The notes: generated by a model not told the origin, from the sequence alone. DNA of 64,000 bases from Lichenostomus cassidix (GCA_008360975.2 CM039182.1:47690491-47754490); one strand, 5' to 3'. Positions 53,301 through 64,000 are shown, counted from the stretch's first letter. Translations and numbers: made by a program.

Positions 53301-56300
53301 ATATATTATAAATGTTATAAATCATAAAATTACATAATCACTAAGTTTGGAAAAGGTTGCCGATATCTTCAAGTCCAGCCTTTGACTGATCTCCATGCTG
53401 TCAGCTTACTACACTGGAAAAATTTAGATTTTTTAAAGTTAAAATTATGCTAGAAATTGTGCCAGGTGATTAGAAATAAAAGGAAAACAGAATGAAAGTG
53501 CTGAACAATGTGAATTATTCTTCCTCTAATTTTTATTCATATATTGCTTTAGGACAAACAGAAGATGTGATCATGCTCCTGAATTTTGGGGTTGATCCCA
53601 CTGTTCCAGATACACGGTCAAGATATGTCATAGATATCTTGAAAAAGAACAAAAACTTTGATGCTGTAAAAGAAGTCAGCAAGCATATTGAGAAACACAC
53701 TTCCTCTGGGAAACAGACAGGTACTATATGCAGTGTGTGCTTTTCTGTGGCTAGCACAGGTCTTTCTCGTGAGAACATTCCGTTGTGTTTTATAAACAAA
53801 GATAAAGTTTGGATGTTTTTTAAACAGTGTCTCGAGATTTGGACAGTTCAGGCCTGGCCAGTCAGGCCTAGGGGGAGGTTTCTGGCTGACCAATCTGGGC
53901 GACCTCTGAAAAGTCTATATATATTGAAATCAAAATAATAAATTTCCTCTTTCTTGCCACACTGAGAACTCGGGTCTTTTCTCTGCTAGCGGCTCAACAG
54001 CAACACTTTTCCTGTTTTAAAATTATAACCTTTAGGTACAAAATTGTTTTATTTCAAATAAGTGAGTGTGGGTGTGTTTTATTAACTTGCCCTGTGAGTT
54101 GTCACCATGATCTCCTACCAGTCAATAGTGAACATTTTGTCCTTGCCTGAAGGCAACTGCTGTCCAAGTGGTGTTCAGATCAAGCTTGGCATAAAGCAAA
54201 GTTTTTAGGCTACATCTCAGTTTTCATGTGTGTATTGCATATAAGGTTATTTGAAAACACTGGGTTTCACTGTACTTGGATCTTACTGCTCCTGGCAAAG
54301 AAATTCACACAGTTTTTTTCTTTACGGTGGAGATCTCTGCTCTGGAGAAGGTTTTATCCCAGTGGTTCTCAGTTAGAAAGTTAACACCAATACCTCTGTG
54401 GTGATAATTGCCTTGGTTGGCATTTCAGGTTGCACAGCCTGTCTTTTGTGGCCAGGGTTTTTTTTATTTTTGTTTTTTATTTTTTGGCAATGCACAGCCT
54501 GCAGTAGTTTTCTAAACATAGTGCAAATCAGAGGCTGGAGATGAAGGCCCAGCTTTACAAGTCTGAGGTTAGTCCTTCTTTCTAAAAAGATGACCAACTT
54601 TGTCTCTCTCTTTCTCCTAAGAACTAAAGCTACTGTTTTCTTTGGTCTTTGATGTGTCTTAATTCCTTGAAGGTTTTAGGAAATAGAGGCCAAGTCTTTC
54701 AGTGTTTATTTAGGAGCATTTATTGGGACATCATTTCAAATCTGCTTTTTCCCATTACATAAATATCTCTTAAACTTGTAGATAACATTTTGGTGTGGTG
54801 TATTTTTTTTTTTTTTTGGTTTTTAATTTTAAGAGGACAAATTCTTTTATGGCTTTATTTTTTTAAATGGCACTGAGACAAGCTCAGGACAACTCATTAA
54901 AAGTGTATGCTGCAAACATTACTGGGTTTGGCCATCTACTCCAAAACTTCTGAACAATGAGATAATTGTGAGGCAGCATTTCCTGCTTGTGTACAGAAGC
55001 TATAACAATTTTCAGCCTAGTGTATTATGGTAAATAGAGTCTTGGTTTGACCTCAGCTGGCAAATAAGTACCAAGCAGCCCTTGACTGACTTCCTCCTCC
55101 CTCCTGTAGTGGGTTGAGATAACAACGGTTTAAAAATTGAAACAAAGTAAATGACTACCACCCATTATTATTACTATTAAAGTTATGAAGAGGAGAAAGA
55201 GAGAGGAATAAAACCCAAGAAACACAAGTGATGCATGCTACCATTGCTTACACCCCACTAGCCAGTGCCCAACCTGTGCCCAAACAGCAATGGTCCCTTT
55301 GTGGCCAGTTCCCCCTGATTTATGAACTGAACATGACATTCTATGGTGTGGAATATCCCTTTGGCCAGTTCAAGTCAGCTGTCCTGGCCATGCTTCCTCC
55401 CAGCTTCTTGTGCTTGCTGGCAGAGCATGGGAAACTGAGAAGTGCTTGACTTAGGGTAAGCACTGCTCAGCAGCAACCAAAACGTCAGTGTGCTGTCAAC
55501 AGTATCATCCTACATCCAAAGCATGGCACTGTACCATCTACTAAGAAGAAAAATAACTCCATCCCAGGCAAAACCAGGACAAGAGTTTATTTGATGAAAG
55601 TATCAAATATCCTTTGGGGTCAGAAATCCATCATAGGACTGGCATTGGCAATGAGAGTTTCAGCCATCTGATTTTAATCTGCCGCTACACATTTCTTAGA
55701 GCTCTGAGATGTAATGCATTACAGTCTTGCCCTGAAAACATGCTGGCAAGAAAGTGGATTTTCAATTTGTGTAATGTTTTGCAGGAGAGAATGAAAGTGC
55801 CACAGCTGATACAGATTCTCTCCAGGATGTTCTGGAACAGTTTGTCCGGTTCTACAGGTGTGAAAGTGGAGCACATAATAAAAATGTATTGAAGGAAGAT
55901 GCAGTTAAGCGATTTCTGAAATGGCTGTCTTCTGTGAAAGGTGCAGTGAGTTCCCATTTCTCTCTTTCCTAAAACTTAATTGCTGTGAAAAATGTGTTTG
56001 ATGCTAACATACACTTATTGCCCTTTTACCCTTTTTTCTCTTATCTGTTTCTGTAACTTTTATTACTGGAATAATGTGCTTTTAATTATGTTTAATAATG
56101 TGTTTTGCACTCAGAACCAGTGGAATATGCACAGAAATTCATGATACATCAAAATGTTCAAACTTAGTTGGCTGACAGCATAAGGATGGAAAGATGCATT
56201 TTTTTGTTCCTTTCTTTCAATTTAATGAGTTAATTATCCTGAAATTAGTTTACAGTGAGGTGGATTTCATTATATGGCTTTAAATGAGTTATGTTGTCTT

Positions 56301-59300
56301 GACTGTCTTGCAGAAATCCCTGAAGAAATCTCATGCAACATCTCCAATGCCTGTGCTAACAGCTTCATAAAACAGTTGCTGGGGAAGCAAATGTGGCATA
56401 AAGTTTTGCTGCTGCTAACAGGGAAAGCCAATGGGGAAAATCCATCAGGAGGTGGACTCTTCAAAACCTGCAGTCTTTCAGATATTGACATTGGCAACAT
56501 TATCCAACAGTGTGAAAGATCGGATACACAAGTGCACCTCATAAGATGCTTGCTTGAACGAGGAGGTGAAAAACTGCAATATTAATGTGCTATAAGAGAG
56601 CTAGTATGTTATTTGACATGTTGGGAGCAACATGTTCTCAGAAATACCACCACACAGGTTTTTTTGTGGCTCTGTGTAATTGCAGCAGCTTGTTGGAGTG
56701 CAGTACAATGGCTTCATCTGCTGTGTGGAACATGGGAAGCTCGTAAGGCTACATGTGTGGAAGATGTTTATCAAATGAAATTTGTCTGTTAGGGTTGGTA
56801 ATAGACCAAGGATTATTGTTGCTCCTTCAACCATTGTTTCATTTGGGTCTTAATTCTTCTGTCTTCAGCCACAATATTGTTGCGGCAGAAGCTGCAAAAA
56901 ACAGTCTTTGGGTTCAGTCTGATGTTATGCTACAAGTAACTGACTGCTTTGTTGATTTTTGAAGGCATGACCAGATGTCTTTTTTTAACTAGAGTAGACA
57001 TCATCATTCTTCTGGTTTTGCATGCGGTTATTCCTAGCATCACTGCCATTTATCATGTAATCTTATGGCTTGATGTTAGTTATGGACACATGGTCCTGCT
57101 GAAGCTTCGTGAATGCCTGAGGTGCAAGGAGGCCTCGTGTTTCAGTCAGCAACTAACTGACTTGGAGAAGATATGTTCTGGCCTTTATGTCTTCCTGTCA
57201 CAACAGAAGGACTGGTTGGTCAGCTTAATGGAAGACAAGGGGAAATGGTGAAGATCTTCTTAGTCAAAAAGTATTTTAACACATACATGTAAAAAGCTGG
57301 CAGAAAACCCCCCTGTAACCTGCCTGGCAATCAGCATCTGACTTCATCTGTTTAGAACTTTATGTAGCTAGCAGATCTGCTGATCTGGTGTATCAGATTT
57401 AAGCCCTGATATTTTCCTGTCCTTCACACCAGCTCTGCCAGATGGGATTGGAACCAGTTCTGAAATACCATTGAAAATATGCCTCAGAAAGAATTATTTT
57501 GAACTGGTATATGTGCTGCTGACCAAAGGTGCAGATCCTCGAAACCTCTCCATTACACAAGGAGATACTCCTTTGCATGCTGCAGTTTTCATCTGTTTAA
57601 ATAATAAAGGTAAGGCATTTGCTGTTGAAAATACCCCCATGTCTCTTCTGCTGCTGCAGGGGCAGCTGATGAGGATGTCTGACTGTGTCTCACTCAGCCC
57701 CCAAAGTCTGCAGACCAGAGGATGCACACCAGTCTTTGTTAAGCTGATGTGTTCTGCTTTGTGGCTGCGGTGCCTGGGACTGTAAGGAGAGGTAATGCCA
57801 GCTCAGGTGATGTGGGGGAATCAAGGAAGGCTCCTCCCTGAAACTCTGTAAAATGAGTGCTATGTGGGAATGGTGTAAACTGGAAGTATGTTGGAAGAAA
57901 CAAAGGTAAAGTTAGAGCAATAGAAGTAGACTTTGAAGGAAATCCTATGATGGCATCTGCAATCTGTTTGTCAGTTTTTGTTCAGTTGTAAATCAAGCAA
58001 AGTTTTCTTCAGGGGAGAAGTGAGTGAAAGAACTGTAGGGCTTACATAAAAATATAAAAAATTAGGATAAACTGTGAAATTAAGGCCCCAGATCAGGTTT
58101 GATTTTAAGTTGAGAAAAAAATGCATTTTTGAGTTGATGGATTAAAATAATTTAAAATACTGAATTTGTTGATTTTTAAAAGCACAAGCAGTTCATTGAA
58201 TGGCTTTAGAGAGCTTAAAAGCATAGGTAATGCCAGTTGTCATTTTTAAATCAAAAGATTAAGAAGTCCAGTGACAATATGTTCTCTTAAATATTTTTCA
58301 CTCTGTAAAGTTTTTGATGTGCAATTTCTTTACAATGATCTTGGTGTGTCCCTATTTTACAGCTCAAAAAGAAATGTTTCACATACATTGTCTTGTGTAA
58401 ATCACATACATTATCTGGATGAAATCCAGAGAGCTGTAGAATATATATGTAATTTTTTTCCCCTGGGGAGGCATCTAATCTTATTTTGTCAGAAGTTGCT
58501 CCAGGGACCTCAAATATCAGGAAATAATTGGGATTTCCTGCAGGTTATTTTAGTAAAGCAAAGTTATCTGCAGCAGATTACTTATGGGTGCCATATTAAA
58601 GTGAACCAAATGGCCCCAGAGCACTACCTCAAGCTGCTGCTTGTCTGGATGACAGGTCACCAGTGTCCCTTGGATAGCAGTCAGGGCTGATGTTGGAAAA
58701 TGAACAAATCTGTCTGTACCCAGAGGTTAAAAAAGGAATGAAATTGACTGATGCTATGGGAATAATTGCAGAACTAGGGATTTCTGAAGCTTTATTGCCT
58801 TTGTATTGTTTTCCCTGAATCTTGGGAAAGCTCACTTTTGAGCTGTTTCAGAGAATTATGTTTTACAAACATAATTTGTTTTAAAACAAATTGATTTTGA
58901 TTTACTAGCAGCAAAAAAAAAAAAGTGTTAAAAATTGTTGGCATACAACACAGACTTCTAGTAATTTTGTTTTGTTTGTTCTCCTGCTTTCAGATGGCAC
59001 TGGTTTCAACATCCTAAACTATCTACTTGATCTCTTTGCTTCAAGACCATCTGACTTTCCATATCTTAATCCAAACACACAAGATGAGAGTGGAAATACA
59101 GTGATGCATATTGTTTTCCAGAGAGGATTTTCAAAGCAGTCTAAGAGAATAACGGAGTTATTGGCAAAATTTGACATTAACTTTAATATTAAAAACAAAT
59201 CAGGAAGAGATGTGATGCATAGAATTAAAAAAAGAGATCAACTACTGCTTGCCTGGAATAATGCTGCACTGGAGAAGAAGAGGTACCGCCAAGATAGAGC

Positions 59301-62300
59301 AGGGCAATTGGTTAAAACAGCTAAGCCCATTCCAGCCTCTGAGATTTCACAGTCAAAGAGCACGGGGCATTCTTCGTCTGGGTTCTCATTAAAGGCACCA
59401 TCTGGCAATTCAGTGCATAATGATTTAAAAACCCCATGTTCCGTAAAAACAAAAAAAGGTCAGTTGGCAAAGCAGGAAACAGAAGGAATAAACAGCCCCT
59501 TAACACTGCAGGAAAGTCTAGTGCAGGCAATCACAGCTTTAATTCAGCAGTTGAAAGTGAGCGACACCCTGAAAAAGGATCATTCTCTGGTGCAAAAGCT
59601 GTCTTCAGCCCAGACTAATTTGGAAGAGGGAAGAAGTTTGTTGCAACCTTGTGGAAATGTAGCTCATCCTGAAAGAAAAGGGGATGACTGGGAGAAAAAG
59701 AAGGGAGTGGGGGAATTAAGTATGGCCCTGCCTTATGGAGAGAAGGAAGAACTAGAGGAAGAAAAGATGAAGAGCCTGGATATTGAGGCATATGTGCAGG
59801 AGTTTGATAACATGACTTGGGAAATAGAGTGCACTCCTGAAATGCTGAAGACTTTGAGCAGCAAAGCTGTGCCTCATTATATGAAAGCTAAAACTATAAT
59901 GACAATTAAGCGGCTTGGCAATGGGGAATGGTCTAGGGGCCTTCAGAAGCCACTGAAATACTTGAAAGCTGATATCCAGCTGTATGAAGCCAAACTGGGC
60001 AAAGGTGCAAGAATGCTATGGGAACTTGCGATTGACTTTTCTCCTCGTTGCAGTGAGAGTCCAGAAAAGATCATGGAGACAGAACAGACCAAAAGTCGTC
60101 CAGAAAAATCAGGTAGAGTTTACACAGAAATAATTAGAATTTGGGCCATTGTTCTTGACCACTGCAAGCTGAACCGTGCCTTAGAAAATATATGTGTTTC
60201 CTACAACCGTGGCTTATCCTGCATTTTGAGGAAAAAGCTCAAGGGTATAAACGAAGGACATCAGAACCACAGTGTGACAACACAGAAGCGTGTTCCACGT
60301 TGTTATGTTGAAGACATGGAGGCAGAAAAATCAAAAGAGCATACCATGCCTGAGTATTTTCCTCCAGCCAGTCCAGCAGAACTGGAATACAATATAATGA
60401 AATTTCACAGCTTCAGTACTAACATGGCACTTAACATTATAAATGATGTGCAGTCTTCTGTTGATTACCCTTTCCGAGTTGGGGAGTTGGAGTATGCAGT
60501 AATTGATCTCAATCCAAAGCCTATGGAACCAATCATTTTAATTGGACGAAGTGGGACAGGGAAGACAACTTGCTGCTTGTATAGGCTTTGGAAGAAATTC
60601 TATTCATACTGGGAAAAATCCACCTTGGCAGATGGACCTCTGCTGGAGAGGCAGACATGGCAGCAGAGACAATGCAGTGAGGTTGAAATAGCTAGTTCAG
60701 GGAAGGAAGAGAGTGAACTAAGACAGGAGAGTGATGATTCGAGTGAGGAGCAGGTGAGTGATGAGCAAGACCAGGACAGAGAGGATGAAAAGATTCCCAT
60801 GGGCATATCTGGTGCAGAAGTGAATTCATGTGGGGACTGTGAAGACCAAATGTGTAGTGTAGAAGCTTCAAACAGGCTGGAGCACCTGCACCAGATCTTT
60901 GTAACAAAAAATCCTGTCTTGTGCCGAGAAGTTCAGAAGAATTTCATTGAACTGAGCAAGTCTTCCAAGGTGACCAGTCACTTCAAGCCTCTGGAGCCAA
61001 ATATCCACAAGCTACAAGACATTAAAGATGAAAATTTTCCACTGTTTGTCACCTCCAAGCAGTTGTTGCTGTTACTAGATGCATCCATGCCTGACCCATT
61101 TTTTCCAAGAAATGAAGATGGAAGTCTTAAAAGAGTCATTATTGGTTGGAGTCCTCAGGAAGACTTCATTGTACCAAATTGGCAGGACGAGGATGAAGAA
61201 GGTAATCTTGAAGCAGAACATGGTGATGATGGAGGACCTGCAGACACGTGCTCTAGGGAAAGCGATTCTTGGACTTTTGTGACTTACAATGTATTTGCAA
61301 ATGAAATATGGCCAAAAATGATAAAAGGTAAAAGCTTGTACAATCCAGCACTGGTTTGGAAAGAAATCAAATCGTTTCTGAAAGGCTCTTTTGAGGCATT
61401 GAGTTGCTTTGGGGGCAAGCTTACTGAGGAGCAGTACAAAAAGCTAGGCCGAAAGAGATCTCCAAACTTCACGGAAGACAGGAGTGAGATCTATCACCTC
61501 TTCTGTCTTTATCAGCAGATACGATCACAGAGAGGTTACTTTGATGAAGAAGATTTGCTGTATAATTTATCTCAAAGACTTTCAAGGCTCAGGGAGCTGC
61601 CATGGTCCATCCATGAGTTTTATGGTGATGAGATACAAGATTTCACACAAGCTGAGCTAGCCCTGTTAATGAAATGCATCAATGACCCTAATGCCATGTT
61701 TCTAACTGGTGACACTGCCCAGAGCATAATGAAAGGAGTTGCTTTTCGTTTTAGTGACCTGAGGTCACTGTTTCATTACGCAAGCAAGAGCTCTGTGAAC
61801 AAGAAACAGCGTGTTAGAAAACCAAAAAGGATATATCAGTTGTACCAGAACTACAGGTCCCATTCAGGTAGAGTAATAATTTTATTTATTATCTGAACCT
61901 GTGCTCTTCAGATGTCATTAATGATTGAAGTTTTATACTGGCCAATTCAAAGCCAGTCTCTCTGTGGCCTGTGCTTTAAAAAGATAAGATGGACCGCTTT
62001 TTCTGATATGTCAGTTCTGTTTTTTGACATCTCAACTGGAAAGCCATAAATGAATGTTTTTAAAATTGTCATTTTAAAATTGACATTTTTTGAATTCTCG
62101 TGCTTACTGCATGCTTTATATTTGTAAGAGGGAAGATTTAACAAATGATTATACCCATTTCTGTTGTCCTATCCCCAAAGACTTTGCAGCATTGGCATGC
62201 TGTATCTGCTTTTCTTACTTGTTTCTCATTTGTGACCTTTATTTTGTGAAAATGCTTCCAAGCCATTGTAGCATGTTTCTAATCTTTAGAATTAGAGGCC

Positions 62301-63274
62301 CAAGAATGGCATCCACTCAAATTGGCAGAAACATAAATTGAAACTTACAGCTTCAGTCCTCTCTGACTAGTGTTTTTGTCATTATATGTCTTGATTCCAA
62401 ATTTCTAACAAAATCTTTTAAAGGTACATTTGCAAGGACTTCAGGCTGAGGTTTAAAACCTGTATTCTGCTTTTTGCAGGTATTCTCCGTTTAGCTTCTG
62501 GAGTGGTTGATTTGCTTCAGCATTATTTTCCAGAATCTTTTGATCGCCTTCCTCAGGACTGTGGTCTCTTTGATGGGCCAAAACCTACAGTCTTGGAGTC
62601 CTGCAGTGTTAGTGACCTAGCAATTCTGCTGAGGGGCAACAAAAGGAAAACACAGCCCATTGAATTTGGAGCACATCAGGTTTGCTTTTCTTAGGCTTTT
62701 TGCAGATTCTGACAGTTCTGTTGCTAAATAATAATTTTGTATGAACTGCCCACAACTTTCTTTTTTAAGCCCTTGTCTCTCTGGTAAATTAGGTTTTTTA
62801 AACTTAGAAACATTTCTTGTGTTGGTTTCTGTTTCTTTTTAATACGTCTGGTTCTTTCTGTTCTTTTTTTTTGTGTGAGGTATTGTCTGACCTGTTCCTA
62901 ACTCCAAATTTTCTTACACCAGATCTAAAACTGTCTGCACATACCACGCATTCGTCAGTCTTCTAGTGGCAGCTTTGTGACCTTTTTTGTGGAGTGTGCT
63001 GAAATATCTCTGTTAAATGTTGTCTGGTTTTGAGAAGGCTCTTGTATTATTGTAATGTTTGTCTTTCTCTATGCAGCTATTACTTTTTTCCCCCCGTTTT
63101 TTGCTTACTAATATTTTTTAATGTCTTTTATGGCAGGTGGTGTTAGTGGCAAATGAAACTGCAAAGGAGAAAATACCTGAGGAGCTTAGTTTGGCACTTG
63201 TACTGACAATTTATGAAGCAAAGGGCTTAGAATTTGACGACGTACTCCTTTACAACTTTTTCACAGATTCAGAG
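41266..63274 (+). CDS. TRANK1: TRANK1, TPR and ankyrin repeat containing protein (N-terminal 1,616 residues)
   Basis: Fourteen coding exons join in frame: 41266-41399, 42502-42625, 43758-43908, 44872-44990, 48206-48289, 51124-51262, 51704-51835, 53553-53720, 55785-55940, 56314-56565, 57433-57609, 58994-61867, 62480-62679, 63137-63274 (4,848 bases). The full protein is about 2,900-3,000 residues, so the 3' half lies outside. Visible order: TPR-like segments (residues ~12-115), ankyrin repeats (~230-340 and ~490-620), an acidic low-complexity stretch, then an SF1/UvrD-like helicase core: Walker A GRSGTGKT (~1063), DEIQD motif II (~1424), GDTAQSI motif III (~1451), NYRSHSG (~1497) and EAKGLEFDD in the last exon. 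The catalytic motifs look intact. Known in mammals as a poorly understood, brain-expressed protein (lupus brain antigen 1); a biochemical activity is inference from motifs. Confidence 0.97.
42502..42625 (+). CDS. TRANK1: TRANK1 coding exon 2
   Basis: 124 bases, acceptor TTTAG, donor GTATTC. Encodes [20 protein letters not shown] and LQWDPDYVK, matching the mammalian TPR region. Confidence 0.94.
43758..43908 (+). CDS. TRANK1: TRANK1 coding exon 3
   Basis: 151 bases, acceptor TTCAG, donor GTAAAC. Encodes [20 protein letters not shown] and [16 protein letters not shown] continuation. Confidence 0.95.
44872..44990 (+). CDS. TRANK1: TRANK1 coding exon 4
   Basis: 119 bases, acceptor GCAG, donor GTAAGT. 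Encodes [20 protein letters not shown] and [12 protein letters not shown]. Confidence 0.95.
45820..46050. repeat. AT-rich simple/diverged repeats in TRANK1 intron 4
   Basis: Short ATAATGATAATGAT and TATAGATAGTTA iterations. Confidence 0.7.
46610..47755 (-). mobile_element. CR1 LINE, longest copy in the window, minus
   Basis: About 1.15 kb including part of the reverse transcriptase. Minus-strand translation near 47362-47565 reads [16 protein letters not shown] and FADGTKL, so the catalytic FADD/YADD motif is mutated. The 3' end lies near 46610. Confidence 0.92.
48206..48289 (+). CDS. TRANK1: TRANK1 coding exon 5
   Basis: 84 bases, acceptor TGCAG, donor GTAAAG. Encodes [20 protein letters not shown] and VSLKNLFE. 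Confidence 0.94.
48668..48875 (-). mobile_element. CR1 LINE 3' fragment, minus
   Basis: Contains ATCATCTAGTTCCAACCCCC, TGCCATGGGCAGGAACACC and CTGGCTTTGAACACTGC, typical CR1 3' sequence. Confidence 0.9.
49942..50515 (-). mobile_element. CR1 LINE fragment, minus
   Basis: Begins CAGAATCCCAGAATCATCAA and runs through TCTCCAGGCTAAACACCCCC and GTGAGGGGCCCAGAACAGAA. Its 5' end abuts the next, oppositely oriented CR1. Confidence 0.92.
50516..50988 (+). mobile_element. CR1 LINE fragment, plus, head-to-head with previous
   Basis: TGAGTCCAGAGGAGGTCGCC, GATTAGATATTAGGAAGAAA, AAGGTCCTTTCCAACCC and an ATTCTATGAAAT end. Confidence 0.92.
51124..51262 (+). CDS. TRANK1: TRANK1 coding exon 6
   Basis: 139 bases, acceptor CCAG, donor GTGAGT. 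Encodes [20 protein letters not shown] and the ankyrin start [13 protein letters not shown]. Confidence 0.95.
51704..51835 (+). CDS. TRANK1: TRANK1 coding exon 7
   Basis: 132 bases, acceptor TTCAG, donor GTAAAT. Encodes [20 protein letters not shown] and the ankyrin core [12 protein letters not shown]. Confidence 0.95.
51852..51872. repeat. TG microsatellite
   Basis: Interrupted TG run directly after the donor of TRANK1 exon 7. Confidence 0.9.
51873..53552. other. TRANK1 intron 7
   Basis: Three imperfect ~45-base copies of a GATTAAGTTTTCCGGGGTGT-like unit (about 52515, 52575 and 52715) suggest a decayed LTR or other repeat. AT-rich tract at 53160-53340. No exon. Confidence 0.45.
53553..53720 (+). 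CDS. TRANK1: TRANK1 coding exon 8
   Basis: 168 bases, acceptor TTTAG, donor GTACTA (poor match at +4 and +5). Encodes [20 protein letters not shown] and [16 protein letters not shown], an ankyrin repeat. A solo LTR begins 25 bases after the donor. Confidence 0.93.
53746..54005 (+). mobile_element. Solo LTR, family A (260 bp), in TRANK1 intron 8
   Basis: TGTGGCTAGCACAGG to ..CAGCAACA; perfect 6-bp target duplication CTTTTC at 53740-53745 and 54006-54011. Sense to TRANK1, with a TATATATAT box and an AATAAA signal at 53937-53942. Confidence 0.96.
55038..55581 (-). mobile_element. ERVL-type LTR (family D), minus, near full length
   Basis: From GTCTTGGTTTGACCTCAGC to AACCAGGACA; contains GTGGGTTGAGATAACAACGG, GAATATCCCTTTGGCCAG and GTGTGCTGTCAACAGTATC. 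About 540 bp; it lies about 200 bases before TRANK1 exon 9. Confidence 0.85.
55785..55940 (+). CDS. TRANK1: TRANK1 coding exon 9
   Basis: 156 bases, acceptor GCAG, donor GTGCAG (weak). Encodes [20 protein letters not shown] and [16 protein letters not shown]. Confidence 0.88.
56314..56565 (+). CDS. TRANK1: TRANK1 coding exon 10
   Basis: 252 bases, acceptor GCAG, donor GTGAAA. Encodes [35 protein letters not shown] and the [13 protein letters not shown] block. Confidence 0.94.
57433..57609 (+). CDS. TRANK1: TRANK1 coding exon 11
   Basis: 177 bases, acceptor CCAG, donor GTAAGG. Encodes [20 protein letters not shown] then [11 protein letters not shown], a textbook ankyrin repeat. Confidence 0.95.
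57610..58993. other. TRANK1 intron 11
   Basis: Retains open frames but no exon with conserved protein; ends in an adequate acceptor at 58992-58993. Confidence 0.6.
58994..61867 (+). CDS. TRANK1: TRANK1 coding exon 12, giant 2,874-base exon
   Basis: Acceptor TTCAG, donor GTAGAG; 957 codons plus split codons with no stop. Starts in ankyrin repeats ([28 protein letters not shown]), passes through a Ser/Lys-rich linker and the conserved [17 protein letters not shown] block, then the ATPase core with Walker [10 protein letters not shown] (from 60544), an acidic insert (~60690-60790), DEIQDF (61627) and NYRSHSG at its 3' end. Confidence 0.97.
62480..62679 (+). CDS. TRANK1: TRANK1 coding exon 13
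   Basis: 200 bases, acceptor GCAG, donor GTTTGC. Encodes [20 protein letters not shown] and [18 protein letters not shown]. Confidence 0.96.
63137..63274 (+). CDS. TRANK1: TRANK1 coding exon 14
   Basis: 138 bases, acceptor GCAG, donor GTATTT. Encodes [20 protein letters not shown] and the helicase motif [19 protein letters not shown]. Last TRANK1 exon in the window. Confidence 0.96.
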
Positions 63275-64000
63275 GTATTTAATTCTTAAACAATTTCTGC
63301 ATTTTTTCTAAAGTTGATCTTACTTGTGGTCTAATTGGCATTGCAGCTGGGGAAGGATTCCCTGTTTTCTCTGAAGATGAGTGGTTTCATCACAGTAGAA
63401 AACAGAGTGGTCGTAGGTTTATGAACTGAGAACGTGTTTCTTTAAGTGCTGCATTTTCCTTCAGGTTTATTGTTACAATTTAAGTCAGAGCACTGGGGTA
63501 CACATAACATTGCACACACACACCACACACACGCCCCTCTGCTGCACACCAAGACTACTCCTTTGCCCCCAGGCAGGCAAGTATTCCTTATTGAGCATGC
63601 CTGCAGACACTCTGTTTACCCATGACTCAGTTGCTCTGCGATTAAACATTCAGTGTGAACAGCCCTGTTGCAGATATCCTCTGCCTCTGCCCCTCAAAAC
63701 AGTGTCTCAGATGTGGTTTTCAGCAGATGAAAATCACGAGAAAACTGAGGGTTGGTGGCTCTTCGCAGAGGTTAGTGAATGTTATGTGATGAGGGCAGAG
63801 TGAAGGAGCTTGAGGTAAATATTGGTTGTCATGGTAGATTTCTCAAAGTTGATTTGGTTCTGGTGGTGCAAGTTGTAATCAGAAAAACAACAAGCCATTT
63901 ATCAGAATTTTGCAGAATCAGTTTAGCAGTGTTTAGTTGTGTAAAGCATTTTAGCTTAGACTAATGTATGTCAGGCCTAGAGAACTGTTTTCGTACAATT
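63275..64000. other. TRANK1 intron 14 (partial)
   Basis: No further exon seen before the window ends. Confidence 0.6.
63512..63532. repeat. CA microsatellite
   Basis: Interrupted CA run. Confidence 0.9.

Noticed and set aside
53492..53938. 148-codon frame treated as a gene of its own
   Set aside because: It is TRANK1 exon 8 plus intronic read-through into the solo LTR.

Overview
The window is ordinary vertebrate nuclear DNA: long introns, GT-AG splice sites and two CpG islands. Many CR1 LINE fragments and endogenous-retrovirus LTRs, together with the gene content, point to a bird. The LTR load suggests a songbird, but that is inference.

Minus strand, about 0.3-12.4 kb: the first 13 coding exons of MLH1, the DNA mismatch-repair MutL homologue. 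All 13 can be placed to the base. Twelve of them match my recollection of the human exon lengths (exon 1 after allowing for a start three codons later), and exon 12 is 12 bases shorter. The remaining exons lie beyond base 1. The MLH1 CpG-island promoter (about 12.1-12.6 kb) directly abuts a 45-unit, 15-bp GC-rich minisatellite (12593-13270).

About 13.3-30.7 kb: an intergenic stretch with no convincing gene, filled with CR1 3' ends and LTRs of several families. One family is a set of ~260-bp solo LTRs. Four copies occur in the window and each has a perfect 6-bp target-site duplication, all four different. One copy sits inside an older LTR.

Plus strand, about 30.7-63.3 kb: TRANK1 (TPR and ankyrin repeat containing 1). 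A CpG island at 30.7-31.5 kb is the likely promoter and 5' untranslated exon. After a ~10 kb repeat-rich intron, 14 coding exons (41266-63274) join in frame for exactly 1,616 codons: TPR-like segments, ankyrin repeats and most of an SF1/UvrD-like helicase core, much of it in one 2,874-base exon. The rest of the gene lies past base 64000.

MLH1 and TRANK1 are divergently transcribed neighbours, as in mammals. EPM2AIP1, which lies between them in human, is not seen. I found no new enzymatic or defence system. The most notable signals are the hypervariable-looking minisatellite at the MLH1 promoter, with higher-order repeat structure, and a solo LTR 25 bases after a weak TRANK1 splice donor.
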